A stretch of DNA of 64,000 bases, from NCBI RefSeq assembly GCF_904849725.1, contig NC_058518.1, forward strand, positions 5,414,147 to 5,478,146. The letters are read 5' to 3'. This stretch comes from Hordeum vulgare subsp. vulgare. Lineage: Eukaryota > Streptophyta > Magnoliopsida > Poales > Poaceae. Positions 1 to 11,130 of this stretch are shown here, piece after piece. Within the stretch, counting starts at the first letter, position 1; each line of letters begins with the position of its first letter. Both the position numbers and the translations under genes were made by a program. The notes beneath the pieces were generated by a model. The model saw only the letters and a program-made list of their open reading frames with translations, searched no databases and was not told the DNA's origin.

Positions 1-479
1 GCATTATGAGGTGATCTCTCACTAAAATTTCAAGACGAAATTGTGTTCTCCCCGACTGTGCACCGTTGCGACAGTTCTTCGTTTCGAGACACCACGTGAT
101 GATCGGGTGTGATAGACTCAACGTTCACATACAACGGGTGCAAAACAATTGCACACGCGGAACACTCGGGTTAAGCTTGACGAGCCTAGCATGTGCAGAC
201 ATGGCCTCGGAACACATGAGACCGAAAGGTCGAGCATGAATTGTATAGTTGATATGATTAGCATAGAGATGCTTACCACTGAAACTATTCTCGACTCTCG
301 TGATGATCGGACTTGAGATAGTGGATTTGGATCATGTACCACTCAAATGACTAGAGAGATGTACTTTTTGAGTGGGAGTTCTTAAGTAATATGATTAATT
401 GAACTAATTGTCATGAACATAGTCTAATGGTCTTTACGAATTACGATGTAGCTTGCGCTATAGCTCTACTGTTTTTATG

Positions 480-3400
480 TGTTCCTAGAGAAAATTTAGT
501 TGAAAGTTGATCGTAGCAAACTTTGAAGAGGATTGTCCTCGTTGCTGCGCAAAAGGCTTACGTCCTTAATGCACCACTCAGTGTGCTGCACCTCGAGCGT
601 CGTTTGTGGATGCTGTGAACATCCGTCATACACGTTTCTGATGACTACCCGATAGTTCAGTGCAAAATACTTAATGGCTTAGAAGCAAGGCGTCGAAGAC
701 GTTTTGAAACATCACGGAACATAAGTGATGTTCTAAAGAGATGAAATTGTGATTTCATGCTTGTACCCTTGTTAAGAGGTACGAGACATCCGACAAGATT
801 CTTTGTCCACAAAGTAAAGGAGAAAAGCTCAGTCGTTGAGCGTGTGCTCAGATTGTCTGAGTACGACAATCGCTTGAATCAAGTGGGGGTTAATCTTCCA
901 GATGAGATAGTGATAGTTCTCCAAAGTCACTGCCACCAAGCTGTGAGAGCTTCGTGATGAACTATAACATATCAAGGATAGATACAATGATCTTTGAGTG
1001 ATTCGCAATGTTTGACACTGCGAAAGTAGAAATCAAGAAGGAGCGTCAATAGTTGATGGTTAGTAAAACCACTAAGTTTCGAGAAAGGCAAGGGCTAGAA
1101 GGGATACTTCGTGAAACGGCAAAACAGTTGCTGCACTAATGAAGAGACCCAAGATTAAACCCAAACCTGAGACTAAGTGCTTCTGTAATGAGGGGAACAG
1201 TCACTGAGGCGGAGCAACTCTAGATACTTGGTAGATAAGTAGGCTGGCAAAAGTCGAAAGGAGTATATTTGATATACATGATGTGTAATTTATTAGTACT
1301 CCTAGTAGCATGAGGGTATTGGATACCGGTTCGGTTGCTAGGTGATTAGTAACACGAAATGATAGCTACGGCATAAACGGAGACTAGCTAAAGGCGAGGT
1401 GACGATACGTGTTGGAAGTGTTTCCAAGATTGATATGATCAAAACGTCGCACGCTCCCTTTACCATCGGGATTGGTGTTAAACCTAAATAATTGTTATTT
1501 TGTGCTTGCGTTAAGCATGAACATGATTGGATCGTGTTTATTGCAATACGATTATTCATTTAAAGAGAATAATGGTTACTCTATTTGCTTGAATAATCAC
1601 CTTCAATGGTTTATTGAATCTCGATCGTAGTGTTACACATGTTCATGATATTGGTGCCAAAAGACACGAGGTAATGATGATAGTACCACTTACTTGTGGC
1701 ACTGCCGCTTGATTCATGTTGGTATAATTGCATGAAGAGGCTCCATGCTGATGGATCTTTATACTCACTTGATTTTGAATCACTAGTGACATGCAAATCA
1801 TACCACATGAGCAAGGTCTAGTTTTTCATTGAGATGAAACAAGATAGTAACTTGTTGGAAGTGATACATTTTGATGTATGCAGTCCAATGGGTGCTGAGG
1901 TACGCACTGGATATCATTATGTTCTTACTTCAATGAAGATTTGAGCAGATACAAGAGTATTTGCTTAATGAATCACAAGTCTGAAATATTGAAAAGTTCA
2001 ATTCTGTTTCACAGTGAAGTTCGTCGTAACAAAAGGATAAACTGTCTACGATATGATCATAGAAATGAATATCTGAGTTACGAGTTTTGGTACGCAGTTA
2101 AGACAATGTGGAAATTGTTTCGCAGTTCATGCCACCTGGAACATCATAGTGTGATGATGTGTCTGAACGTCATAGCCACACACTATTTGGTATGGTGCAT
2201 ACTATGATGTCTCTTATCGAAATACCACTATCGTTTATGGGTTATGCATTAGAGACAACCGCATTCACTTTAAAATAGGGCACCGCGTATTTCCGTTGAG
2301 ATGACACAGTATAGACTGAGGTTGAGAGAAATCTAAACTGTCGTTTCTTGAAAGTTTGGGGCTTCGACACTTATGTGAAAAAGTTTAAGTCTGATAAGCT
2401 CGAACTCAAAGCGGATAAATGCATCTTCATAGGATATCCAAAACAGTTGGGTACATCTCCTATCTCAGATCCGAAAGCAAAGTGTTTGTTTCTAGAAACG
2501 GATCCTTTCTTGGAGGAAAGGTTTCTCTCGAAAGAATTGAGTGGGAGGATGGTAGAACTTGATGAGGTTATTGAACCGTCACTTTGACCAGTGTGTAGCA
2601 GGGCGCAGGAAGTTGTTCCTGTGGCGCCTACACCAATTGAAGTGAAAGCTGATGAGGGTGATCATCGAGCATCGGATCAAGTTACTACAAACCTCGTAGG
2701 TTGACAAGGTCGCGTACTACTGTAGAGTGGTACGGTAACCCTGTCTTGGAGGTCATGTTGTTGAGCAACAGTGAACCTACGAGTTATGGAGAAGCAATGG
2801 TGGGCCTGGATTCCGACAAATGGCTTGAGGCCATGAAATCCGAGAGAGGATCCATATATAAAACAAAGTGTAGACTTTGGAGGAACTACTTGATGGTAGT
2901 AAGACTATTGAGTAAAGATGGATCTTTGTAAGGAAGACAGACGACGATGGTGATAAGTCACTATTAAGAAAAGCTCGATTTGTCGCAAAGATGTTTCTGA
3001 CAAGATCAAACAGTTGACTATGATGGGACTTTCTCACTCGTAGCGATGCTAAAAGTGTGTTGGAATTATGTTAGTAGTTGCTGCATTATTTATGAAATAT
3101 TGCACATAGGATGTCAAAACATTGTTTCCTCAACGGTTTCCTTGAGCAAACATTGTATGTGATACAACCAGAAGGTTTTGTCGATCCTAAAGATACTAAC
3201 AAGTATGCAAGCTCCAGTGATCCTTCAATGGACTGGTGCAAGCATCTCGGAGTTGGAATATACACTTTGATGAGGTGATCAAAGATTTTGGGTTTGTACA
3301 AGGTTTATGAGAAACTTGTATTTCCAAAGAAGTGAGTGGGAGCACTATAGAATTTCTGATAAGTATATGTGGTTGACATATTGTGGATCAGAAGTAATGT

Positions 3401-4133
3401 AGAATTTCTGTAAAGCATACAAGGTTGTTTGAAAGGAGTTTTCAAAGGAATACCTGGATTGAGCTACTTGAACATTGAGCATCAAGATCTATGGAGATAG
3501 ATCAAAACGCTTAATAGAAGTTTCAACAAAATGCATGCCTTGACAATTTTTGAAGGAGTTCAAAATAGATCAGCAAAGAAGGAGTTCTTGGTTGCGTTGT
3601 GAGGTGTGAATTTGAGTAAGACTCAAAACCCGACCACGGCAGAATAAAGAGAATAGACGAAGGTCGTCTTCTATGCCTTAGCCGTAGACTCTAAAGTATG
3701 CCATGCTGAGTACCGCACCTGATGTGTGCCTTGCACTCTGTTGAGAGGTACAGAGAGTGATCCATGATTGAATCACTAGCAGCGGTCAAAATTTATCCTT
3801 AGTAACTGATAGACTAAGGAATTTTTCTCGATTATGGAGGTGGTGAAAGAGTTCACCGTAAAGGGTTACGTCGATGCAAGCTTTGACACTAATCCGAATA
3901 ACTATGAGTAGTGAAACGGATTCGTATAGTAGAGTAGATATTTGGAGTATTTCCGAATAGCACATAGTAGCAGCATCTATAAGATGACATAAAGATTTGT
4001 AAACAACACACGGACCTGAAAGTTTCAGAACCGTTGACTAAAACCTCTCTCACGAGAAAGACGTGATCAGACCCCATAAATATATGGGTGTTGGATTCGT
4101 TGGAATCACATGGTGATGTGAACTAGATTATTG
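480..4133 (+). pseudogene. decayed copia gag-pol
   Basis: No long reading frame survives, but short stretches match the better preserved polyprotein at 57360-61307. 757-957 resembles the gag segment around YSNRLAELG (here YDNRLNQVG). 1857-1945 resembles the integrase start (FDVCSPMGAEVRTGYHYVLT). 2348-2587 is the integrase C-terminal part (LKVWGFDTYVKK, CIFIGYP, LSKELSGRMVELDEV). 2750-2870 is the RT N-terminal segment (EAMVGLDSDKWLEAMKSE), and 3000-4130 holds broken RT and RNase H. Stops and frameshifts occur throughout. The protein would have been the polyprotein for packaging and copying element RNA; it cannot be functional now. Confidence 0.8.
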
Positions 4134-4154
4134 ACTCTAGTGCAAGTGGGAGAC
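4134..4154 (+). other. polypurine tract of the plus-strand copia element
   Basis: GTGCAAGTGGGAGAC lies immediately before the 3' LTR, the position where plus-strand DNA synthesis is primed in LTR retrotransposons. The same sequence is found inverted beside the LTR at 57275-57290. Confidence 0.75.
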
Positions 4155-5980
4155 TGTTGGAAATATGCCCTAGAGGCAATAATAAATTAGTTATTATTAT
4201 ATTTCTTAGTTCATGATAATCGTTTATTATCCATGCTATAATTGTATTGAATGAAGACTTATATACATGTGTGGATACATAGACAAAACACTGTCCCTAG
4301 CAAGCCTCTAGTTGGCTAGCCAGTTGATCAAAGATAGTCAGGGTCTTCTGATTATGAACAAGGTGTTGTTGCTTGATAACTGGATCACGTCATTAGGAGA
4401 ATCACGTGATGGACTAGACCCAAACTAATAGACGTAGCATGTTGATCGTGTCATTTTGTTGCTACTGTTTTCTGCGTGTCAAGTATTTGTTCCTATGACA
4501 ATGAGATCATATAACTCACTGACACCGGAGGAATGCTTTGTGTGTATCAAACGTCGCAACGTAACTCGGTGACTATAAAGATGCTCTACAGGTATCTCCG
4601 AAGGTGTTAGTTGAGTTAGTATGGATCGAGACTGGGATTTGTCACTCCGTGTGACGGAGAGGTATCTTGGGGCCCACTAGGTAATACAACATCACACACA
4701 AGCCTTGCAAGCAATGTGACTTAGTGTAAGTTGCAGGATCTTGTATTACGGAACGAGTAAAGAGACTTGCCGGTAAACGAGATTGAAATAGGTATGCGGA
4801 TACTGACGATCGAATCTCGGGCAAGTAACATACCGAAGGACAAAGGGAATGACATACGGGATTATATGAATCCCTCGCACTAAGGTTAAAACGATAAGAT
4901 CTTCGTAGAATATGTAGGATCCAATATGGGCATCCAGGTCCCGCTATTGGATATTGACCGAGGAGTTTCTCGGGTCATGTCTACATAGTTCTCGAACCCG
5001 CAGGGTCTGCACACTTAAGGTTCGACGTTGTTTTATGCGTATTTGAGTTATATGGTTGGTTACCGAATGTTGTTCGGAGTCCCGGATGAGATCACGGACA
5101 TCACGAGGGTTTCCGGAATGGTCCGGAAACGAAGATTGATATATAGGATGACCTCATTTGATTACCGTAAGGTTTTCGGAGTTACCGGGAATGTACCGGA
5201 AATGACGAATGGGTTCTGGGTGTTCACCGGGGGGGGGGGGGGCAACCCACCCCGGGGAAGCCCATAGGCCTTGGGGGTGGCGCACCAGCCCTTAGTGGGC
5301 TGGTGGGACAGCCCAAGAAGGCCCTATGCGCCATAGGAAGAAAATCAAAGAGAAAAGAAAAAAAAGAGGAGGTGGGAAAAAGGGGGAAGGACTCCTCCTT
5401 CCAAACCTAGTTGGATTCGGTTTGGAAGGGGAGGACTCCCCCCCTTGGTTCGGCCGAACCCCTTGGGGGTCCTTGGATGCCAAGGCAAGGCTCCCCCTCT
5501 TCCCCCTATATATACGGAGGTTTTAGGGCTGATTTGGAGACAACTTTGCCACGGCAGCCCGACCACATATCTCCACGGTTTTACCTCTAGATCGCGTTTC
5601 TGCGGAGCTCGGGCGGAGCCCTGCCGAGATAAGATCATCACCAACCTCCGAAGCGCCGTCACGCTGCCGGAGAACTCATCTACCTCTCCGTCTCTCTTGC
5701 TGGATCAAGAAGGCCGAGATCACCGTCGAGCTGTACGTGTGCTGAACGCGGAGGTGCCGTCCGTTCGGCACTAGATCGTGGGACTGATCGCGGGACGGTT
5801 CGCGGGGCGGATCGAGGGACGTGAGGGCGTTCCACTACATCAACCGTATTTCTTAACGCTTCTGCTGTGCGATCTACAAGGGTACGTAGATAGCAAATCC
5901 CCTCTCGTAGATGGACACCACCATGATAGGTCTTCGTGCGCGTAGGAAATTTTTTGTTTCCCATGCGACGTTCCCCAACA
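4155..5980 (+). repeat. 3' LTR of plus-strand copia element
   Basis: 1826 bp, begins TGTTGGAAATATGCCC and ends GTTCCCCAACA, with short inverted ends TGTTGG/CCAACA. A run of 14 G lies near 5229-5242, and a TATA motif at 5507-5514. It resembles the LTRs at 55454-57274 and 62563-64000 (inverted) much more closely than the internal regions of these elements resemble each other. Confidence 0.92.
5507..5514 (+). promoter_or_regulatory. LTR TATA box
   Basis: TATATATA follows a pyrimidine-rich tract in the 3' third of the LTR. The same motif sits at the equivalent place in the other three copia LTRs of the window, as expected for the retrotransposon promoter. Confidence 0.6.
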
Positions 5981-6942
5981 GTACATGCTAGGCTCGTCAA
6001 GTTTAACCCGAGTGTTCCGCATGTGTAACTGTTTTGCACCCATTGTATGTGAACGTGGAGTCTATCACACCCGATCATCACGTGGTCTCTCGAAATGACG
6101 AACTATCGCAACGGCGCACAGTCGGGGAGAACACAATTTATCTTGAAATTTTAGTGAGGGATCACCTTATAATGCTACCGTCGTCCTAAGCAAATTAAGG
6201 TGCATAAAGGATTAACATCACATGCAAATCAAAAGTGACATGATATGGCCATGAACTTGTGCTTCTTGATCTCCATCACCAAAGCATCGGCATGATCTCC
6301 ATCGTCACCGGCGCCGCACCATGATCTCCATCATCGTGCTGCCATCGAGGTTGTCGCGCTATCTATGTTGTTACTACTAAAGCTACTACCTAACGATAGA
6401 GTAAGACCATCTACAAGCGCAAAATAAATTTGAAGACAACCTTATGCCTCCTATCGGTTGCCGTAGCATCGACGTGCAACTCGATATTTAACTATTACAA
6501 CATGATCCTCTCATACATCCAATATATCATATCATGTCATTGTCCATATCACATCACAAGCATACCCTACAAAAACAAGTTAGACGTCCTCTAATTTGTT
6601 GTTGCATGTTTTAGGTAGCTGCTATGGGTATCTAGTATGTCGCATCTTACTTACCCAAAGCCACAACGGTGATATGCAAATTGCTATTTAACCTTCTCCA
6701 AGGACCGCCTCGGTCAAATCCGATTCAACTAAAGTTAAAGAAACGGACACCCGCCAGTCATCTTTATGCAACAAGTTGCATGTCAGTCGATGTAACCGGT
6801 CTCTCGTAAGCGTACGAGTAAAGTTGCTCCGGGCCGCTTCAATCCAACAATGCCGCTGAATCAAGAAAATACTAAGGAGGGCAGCAAATTGTACATCAAC
6901 GCCCACCAACTCTTTTGTGTTCTACTCGAGATATCATCAACG

Positions 6943-6966
6943 CATGAACCTAGCTCATGAAGCCAC
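6943..6966 (-). other. primer binding site region
   Basis: Read on the minus strand, the LTR end is followed by GTGGCTTCATGAGCTAGG, the position of the tRNA primer binding site. It resembles the TGGNATCA..GAGC initiator-methionine tRNA type used by this superfamily, but imperfectly. Confidence 0.5.
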
Positions 6967-8761
6967 TGTTGGGGAACGATGCATGGGAAACAAAAAAATT
7001 CCTACGCACACGCAATACCTATCCATGGTGATGATCATCTACGAAAGGGGAGAGTGAATCTACATACCCTTGTAGATCGCTAAGTAGAAGCATATATAAC
7101 GCGGTTGATGTAGTGGAACATCTTTGCGATGCTAATCGCAGTCGGTCCCGCGATCTCATCACGATCCGTTCCGCGATCCCATCACGACCCATCTCGATCT
7201 AGTGTCGAACGGACGGCACCTCCGCGTTCAGCACACGTAAAACCCGATGAAGATTTCTGTCTTCTTGATCCAGCAAGAGGGGCGGAGAGGTAGATGAGTT
7301 CTTCAGCACGACGGCGTGGTCGTGGTGGTGGTGAACAATCCAGCAGGGCTTCGCCAAGCTTCTGCGGAACTAATCTAGAGGAGTAAACGATCTCGAGGGA
7401 GAGCGGGCTGCACCTTTGCTTGAGGTACAAAAGGCCTCTCTACCCTCTAGTATATATAGGAGGGAGGGAGGGGAGGAGGCAGCCCAAAAATCCTAATAGG
7501 GTTCGGCCGAAGTGGAGAGGAGGTGCAGGAGTCCACCTTCAATCCTACTCCTAGTAGGATTCCACCTTTTCTTTTCCTTCCCCTTTTTCCCTTTTCTGTC
7601 CCATGGCCGAAATAGGCCCTATTGGGCTGGCCGCACAATCCCACTAAGGGCTGGTGCACCACCTTCAGGCCTATTAGGTTCTCTCCCGGTTGAGTGGCCC
7701 CTCCCAGTAAAACCTCAGAACCCAGACGTCACTCCTGGTACATTACCGGTAATGCCTGAAAACTTTTCGGAAGCCAAATGCAATTGTCCTATATATCAAT
7801 CTTTACCTTCGGACCATTCGGGAGCTCCTCATGACGTCGAGGATCTCATCCAGGACTCCTAACAACCTTCGGTCACCAACACCTATAACTCAACTATACT
7901 GAAATGTTACCGAACCTTAAGTGTGAAGACCGTGCGGGTTCGAGAACTATGTAGACATGACCGAGACACTCTACGGCCAGTATCCAATAGTGGGACATGG
8001 ACGTACATATTGGATCCTACATATTCTACGAAGATCTTATCGATTGACCCTCTATGTCAATGATTCAGTTAATCCCGTATGCAGTTCCCTTTGTCCTTCG
8101 GTATGTTACTTGCCCGAGATTCGATCGTCGGTATGTCTATACCTAGTTCAATCTCGTTACCGGCAAGTATCTTTACTAGTTTGGTAATACAAGATCACGT
8201 GACTAACTCCTTAGTCACATTCCTTGCAAGGCTTATTGTGATGTTGTATTACCGAGTGGGCCCCGAGATACCTCTCGGTCACACGGAGTGACAAATCCCA
8301 GTCTTGATCCATGCCAACCTAACAGATACCTTCGGAGATACCTGTAGAGCACCTTTATAGTCACCCAGTAACGTTGCGACGTTTGATACACACAAGGTAT
8401 TCCTCCGGTGTCTGGGAGTTGCATGATCTCATGGTCATAGGAACAGATACATTGACATGCAGAAAACAGTAGCAACAAATTGACACGATCATATGTTACG
8501 TTTACAGCTTGGGTCTTGTCCATCACACCATTCTCCTAATGATGTGATCCCGTTATCGAGTGACAACACTTCTCTATGGCCAGGAAACCTTGACCATCTT
8601 TGATCAACGAGGCTTACTAGGAGAGTATGTTGTCTATGTATCCACGCATGTATTTGAGTTTCCAATCAATACAATTCTAGCATGGATAATAAACGATTAT
8701 CATGAACAAGAAAATATAATAATAACCAATTTATTATTGCCTCTAGGGCATATTTCCAACA
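6967..8761 (-). repeat. 5' LTR of minus-strand copia fragment
   Basis: 1795 bp from TGTTGGGGAACGATGC to TTTCCAACA. It is clearly more diverged than the LTRs at 55454 and 62563, so this copy is probably older. A TATATATA motif lies at 7451-7458 on the minus strand. Confidence 0.88.
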
Positions 8762-9755
8762 AAACTTCCCCGTGTAAATTTTCTTAAACGTTTAGGAAAC
8801 ATAACAATAAAAAGTAAATAAATAACCACAACACATTTAGAGGTGCAAAAAAATACGTATTTAATGGTGCGTACAAGCATATGCACCCTCATAGATGTAT
8901 TTAGGATGGATCGACATATGGCTACATCCTAAAACCAAGATTGCTTCAACTCTACAAATGCAATCCTTGCATTCGTAGAAGGCATATTTTAGCCTCTACC
9001 CGCCTTTTAAGCTCTTTCATCCCATACAAAAGTACTTCACTTACCTTGAACCTTCCCACGTAAACTTTCTTAAACGTTTAAGAAAAACAACAAGAAAAAA
9101 TAAATAAATAGCCACAACACATTTAGAGGTGCAACAAACTACATACTTAATCGTGTGTGCAACCATGGAACATAGATGAATTTTAGTATGGACCTATGGT
9201 TTGGTTGCTTCCTAAAAACAAGATTGTTTTAGCTCTACCAATACATTTTTTGCATGAAACTTTCAACACTTCTGAATATCCCAACCAAATGTCACTCTGC
9301 TTACATAGAACTTTCCCACCTAACCTTTCTTAAGTCATTAGGAAACAGAAACAAAATTAGCCACGACACATTTAGGAGGTTGAAAAAACTAAAGATTTCA
9401 TTGTGCATGCATGCATTCACCATCACAGATGAATTTTAGAGTGGATCGGTGGTTGGTTGCTTCCTAAAAACGGGATTGATTCATCTCTATCAATATAGTC
9501 CTTACATTAGGAGAGGACATATCTAACCTCCACTTGCCTTCCAAGTCCTCGCGATTGTCCCATCTGAATGCTACTCCGCTTACCTAAAATTTTCCATGTA
9601 AACTTTTTTAAACACTTAAAAAATACAAAGACAGTAAATAAATAAATAGTCATGATGCATAAAAATGTACAACTAATAACAGACTTAGTCGAGCGAGCAA
9701 CCATGATGCGTCATATACGCATTTTATGACGAGTCGGTGGTTAATTTCTTTCTAA
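8762..9755. repeat. degenerate tandem repeat, left part
   Basis: Roughly 250-290-bp units recur. The landmark CCACAACACATTTAGAGGTGCAA starts near 8828 and 9113, a diverged form is near 9362 and a worse one near 9650. The landmark TTTCTTAAACGTTTAGGAAA precedes each. The last unit is cut at 9755 by the CACTA element and resumes at 26064. No coding potential; class of the repeat unknown. Confidence 0.7.
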
Positions 9756-10305
9756 CACTACAGGTAGCACATACTTTGCCGTCTGCCATGGCGGACGGCA
9801 AAGGGGGACACCCCGGACGGTAAAGGCCTTTGCCGTCCGTCAGCAGACGGCAAACTGGACGGCAAACAAAAATTCGGTGAAGGACGTATTTGCCGTCTGC
9901 ATTGGGACAGCTGACGGCAAAGGATCTTTGCCATGAGGGGGCGAACGGCAAAGAATATGGGACGACACATCTGCGGGCACCTCCGTCAAGTGCTAACGGC
10001 AGCCTGCTGGGCCCACAGATAGTTTGTCGTTTGCCCTTTGACCCTTTGCCGTCCGCCATGCTGGTGGGTTGACGGTAAAGGTGCCACCAAAGCCCCTCTC
10101 GTTTGCCCCTTTGCCGTCCGCCCTTTGACCCTTTGCCGTGCGCCCTTTGCCCCTTTGCCGTCTGCCGTGCTGGTGGGCTGACGACAAACATACCACCAAT
10201 TGGGCACACACCATGATACAACAGTCCAGTTTGGGCCCTTTGTCGTCGGCTGTAGCTCCTTTGCCGTCGGTGAGCACACGGCAAAGGCTCCAAACTGCCA
10301 CTGTT
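9756..10305. repeat. CACTA subterminal repeat region (left, transposase 3' side)
   Basis: At least 14 occurrences of TTTGCCGTC or its inverse GACGGCAAA, in both orientations, are packed into about 530 bp. In En/Spm elements such subterminal motifs bind the element's own accessory protein during transposition; here that role is inferred from position and density. Confidence 0.82.
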
Positions 10306-10740
10306 TATTTTATTTTTAATAATACCCAGAAATTTTCACAAAAATCAGGAATATATTTCACACAAACTGCCCCAAATGACATAATATATTTCACACAAAG
10401 GCTCCAAATGACATAATATATTTCACACAAACTAGCCATACTCATAACCATATTAAATAAGTTTCATCCATAATACATACATATTATGCAAGTTTCATCC
10501 GTACCAAACCATATATTACACTAGTTTCATCCATACATACAAAGTTTCATATCCATTTACTACAATAGTTTCAATCCAAGCTTCCGTGAAGCCATTTTAA
10601 ATGAAACCATATTGAAGCACTCCATCAATATAATCCAAGCTTCCGTGAATTGAATGTAATCTGCAAAATGGAAAATAAGTAAGTTAGAAGAAGAAGACTA
10701 GATGAAGAGGAGAAGAAATAAGTAAGTTTCATATCCATTT
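10306..10740. repeat. AT-rich CACTA interior with short tandem repeats
   Basis: ATGACATAATATATTTCACA recurs three times at 10350-10430, followed by repeats of GTTTCATCCATAC (10460-10600). No gene seen. Confidence 0.55.
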
Positions 10741-10762
10741 AGCTCCAAAAAGACATACTTAG

Positions 10763-11130
10763 CTAATTTAGCTCCAAGAAGAGGAGAAGAGGAGAAATGA
10801 AAAGAAGGGAGAAGAAGAAGAAGAGAAGAAGAAGAGAAGAAGAAGAAGGAGGAGGAGGAGAAGAAGGAGAAGGAGAAGGAGAAGGAAGAGGAGAAGAAGA
10901 AGAAAAGAAGAAGGTGAAGAAGAAGGAAAAGAAGGAGGAGAGAGGATGAAGGAGGGCTCCTTCTCCTTCTTCTCCTTCTCCTTCTTCTTCTATTCTTTTC
11001 TTCTTCTTCTTCTTCCTTCTTTTCATTTTCCTCTTTCTTCTCCTCTTGTTCTCTTCTTCGAGCTAAATTAGCTAATTATGCCTTTTTGGAGCTAATTATG
11101 TCATTTTGGAGGATAATTAGGTAAGTATAG
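10763..11130. repeat. purine/pyrimidine hairpin block, copy 1
   Basis: About 180 bp of almost pure GAA/GGA purines is followed, around GGAGGGCTCC near 10945, by about 100 bp of CTT/CCT pyrimidines, so the block can fold back on itself. It is followed by GAGCTAAATTAGCTAATTATGCC and TCATTTTGGAGGATAATTAGG. A second copy lies at 15330-15645. Confidence 0.65.

Larger units (their letters stand above)
1..5980 (+). mobile_element. Angela/BARE/WIS-like Ty1-copia retrotransposon, 3' portion
   Basis: The element enters at the left edge inside its untranslated leader, continues through a decayed gag-pol region to about 4133, then a polypurine tract (AAGTGGGAGAC) and a complete 3' LTR (4155-5980). Orientation follows from the order gag, integrase, RT, RNase H, PPT, LTR and from LTR ends TGTTGGAAAT and TTCCCCAACA. 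The 5' LTR and PBS lie left of the window. The base after its LTR falls in the leader of a minus-strand copy of the same superfamily, so it is a nested insertion. Family assignment rests on the LTR termini; the exact subfamily is not certain. Confidence 0.88.
5981..8761 (-). mobile_element. minus-strand Angela-like copia fragment (leader plus 5' LTR)
   Basis: 5981-6966 is the inverted untranslated leader, matching 61573-62562 of the third copia element; 6967-8761 is the 5' LTR of the same copy. The leader is cut at 5980/5981 by the plus-strand element, so the remainder of this copy should lie left of the window. The junction sequence GTACATGCTAGG corresponds to an uninterrupted CTGCACATGCTAGG in the copy at 61570-61585. 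No coding sequence of this copy is visible. Confidence 0.85.

Noticed and set aside
5292..5774. Overlapping frames in the copia LTR (similar ones at 55711-56266 and 62967-63375)
   Set aside because: All fall inside LTRs at equivalent positions and differ between copies by frameshifts; LTRs of this family are not known to code.
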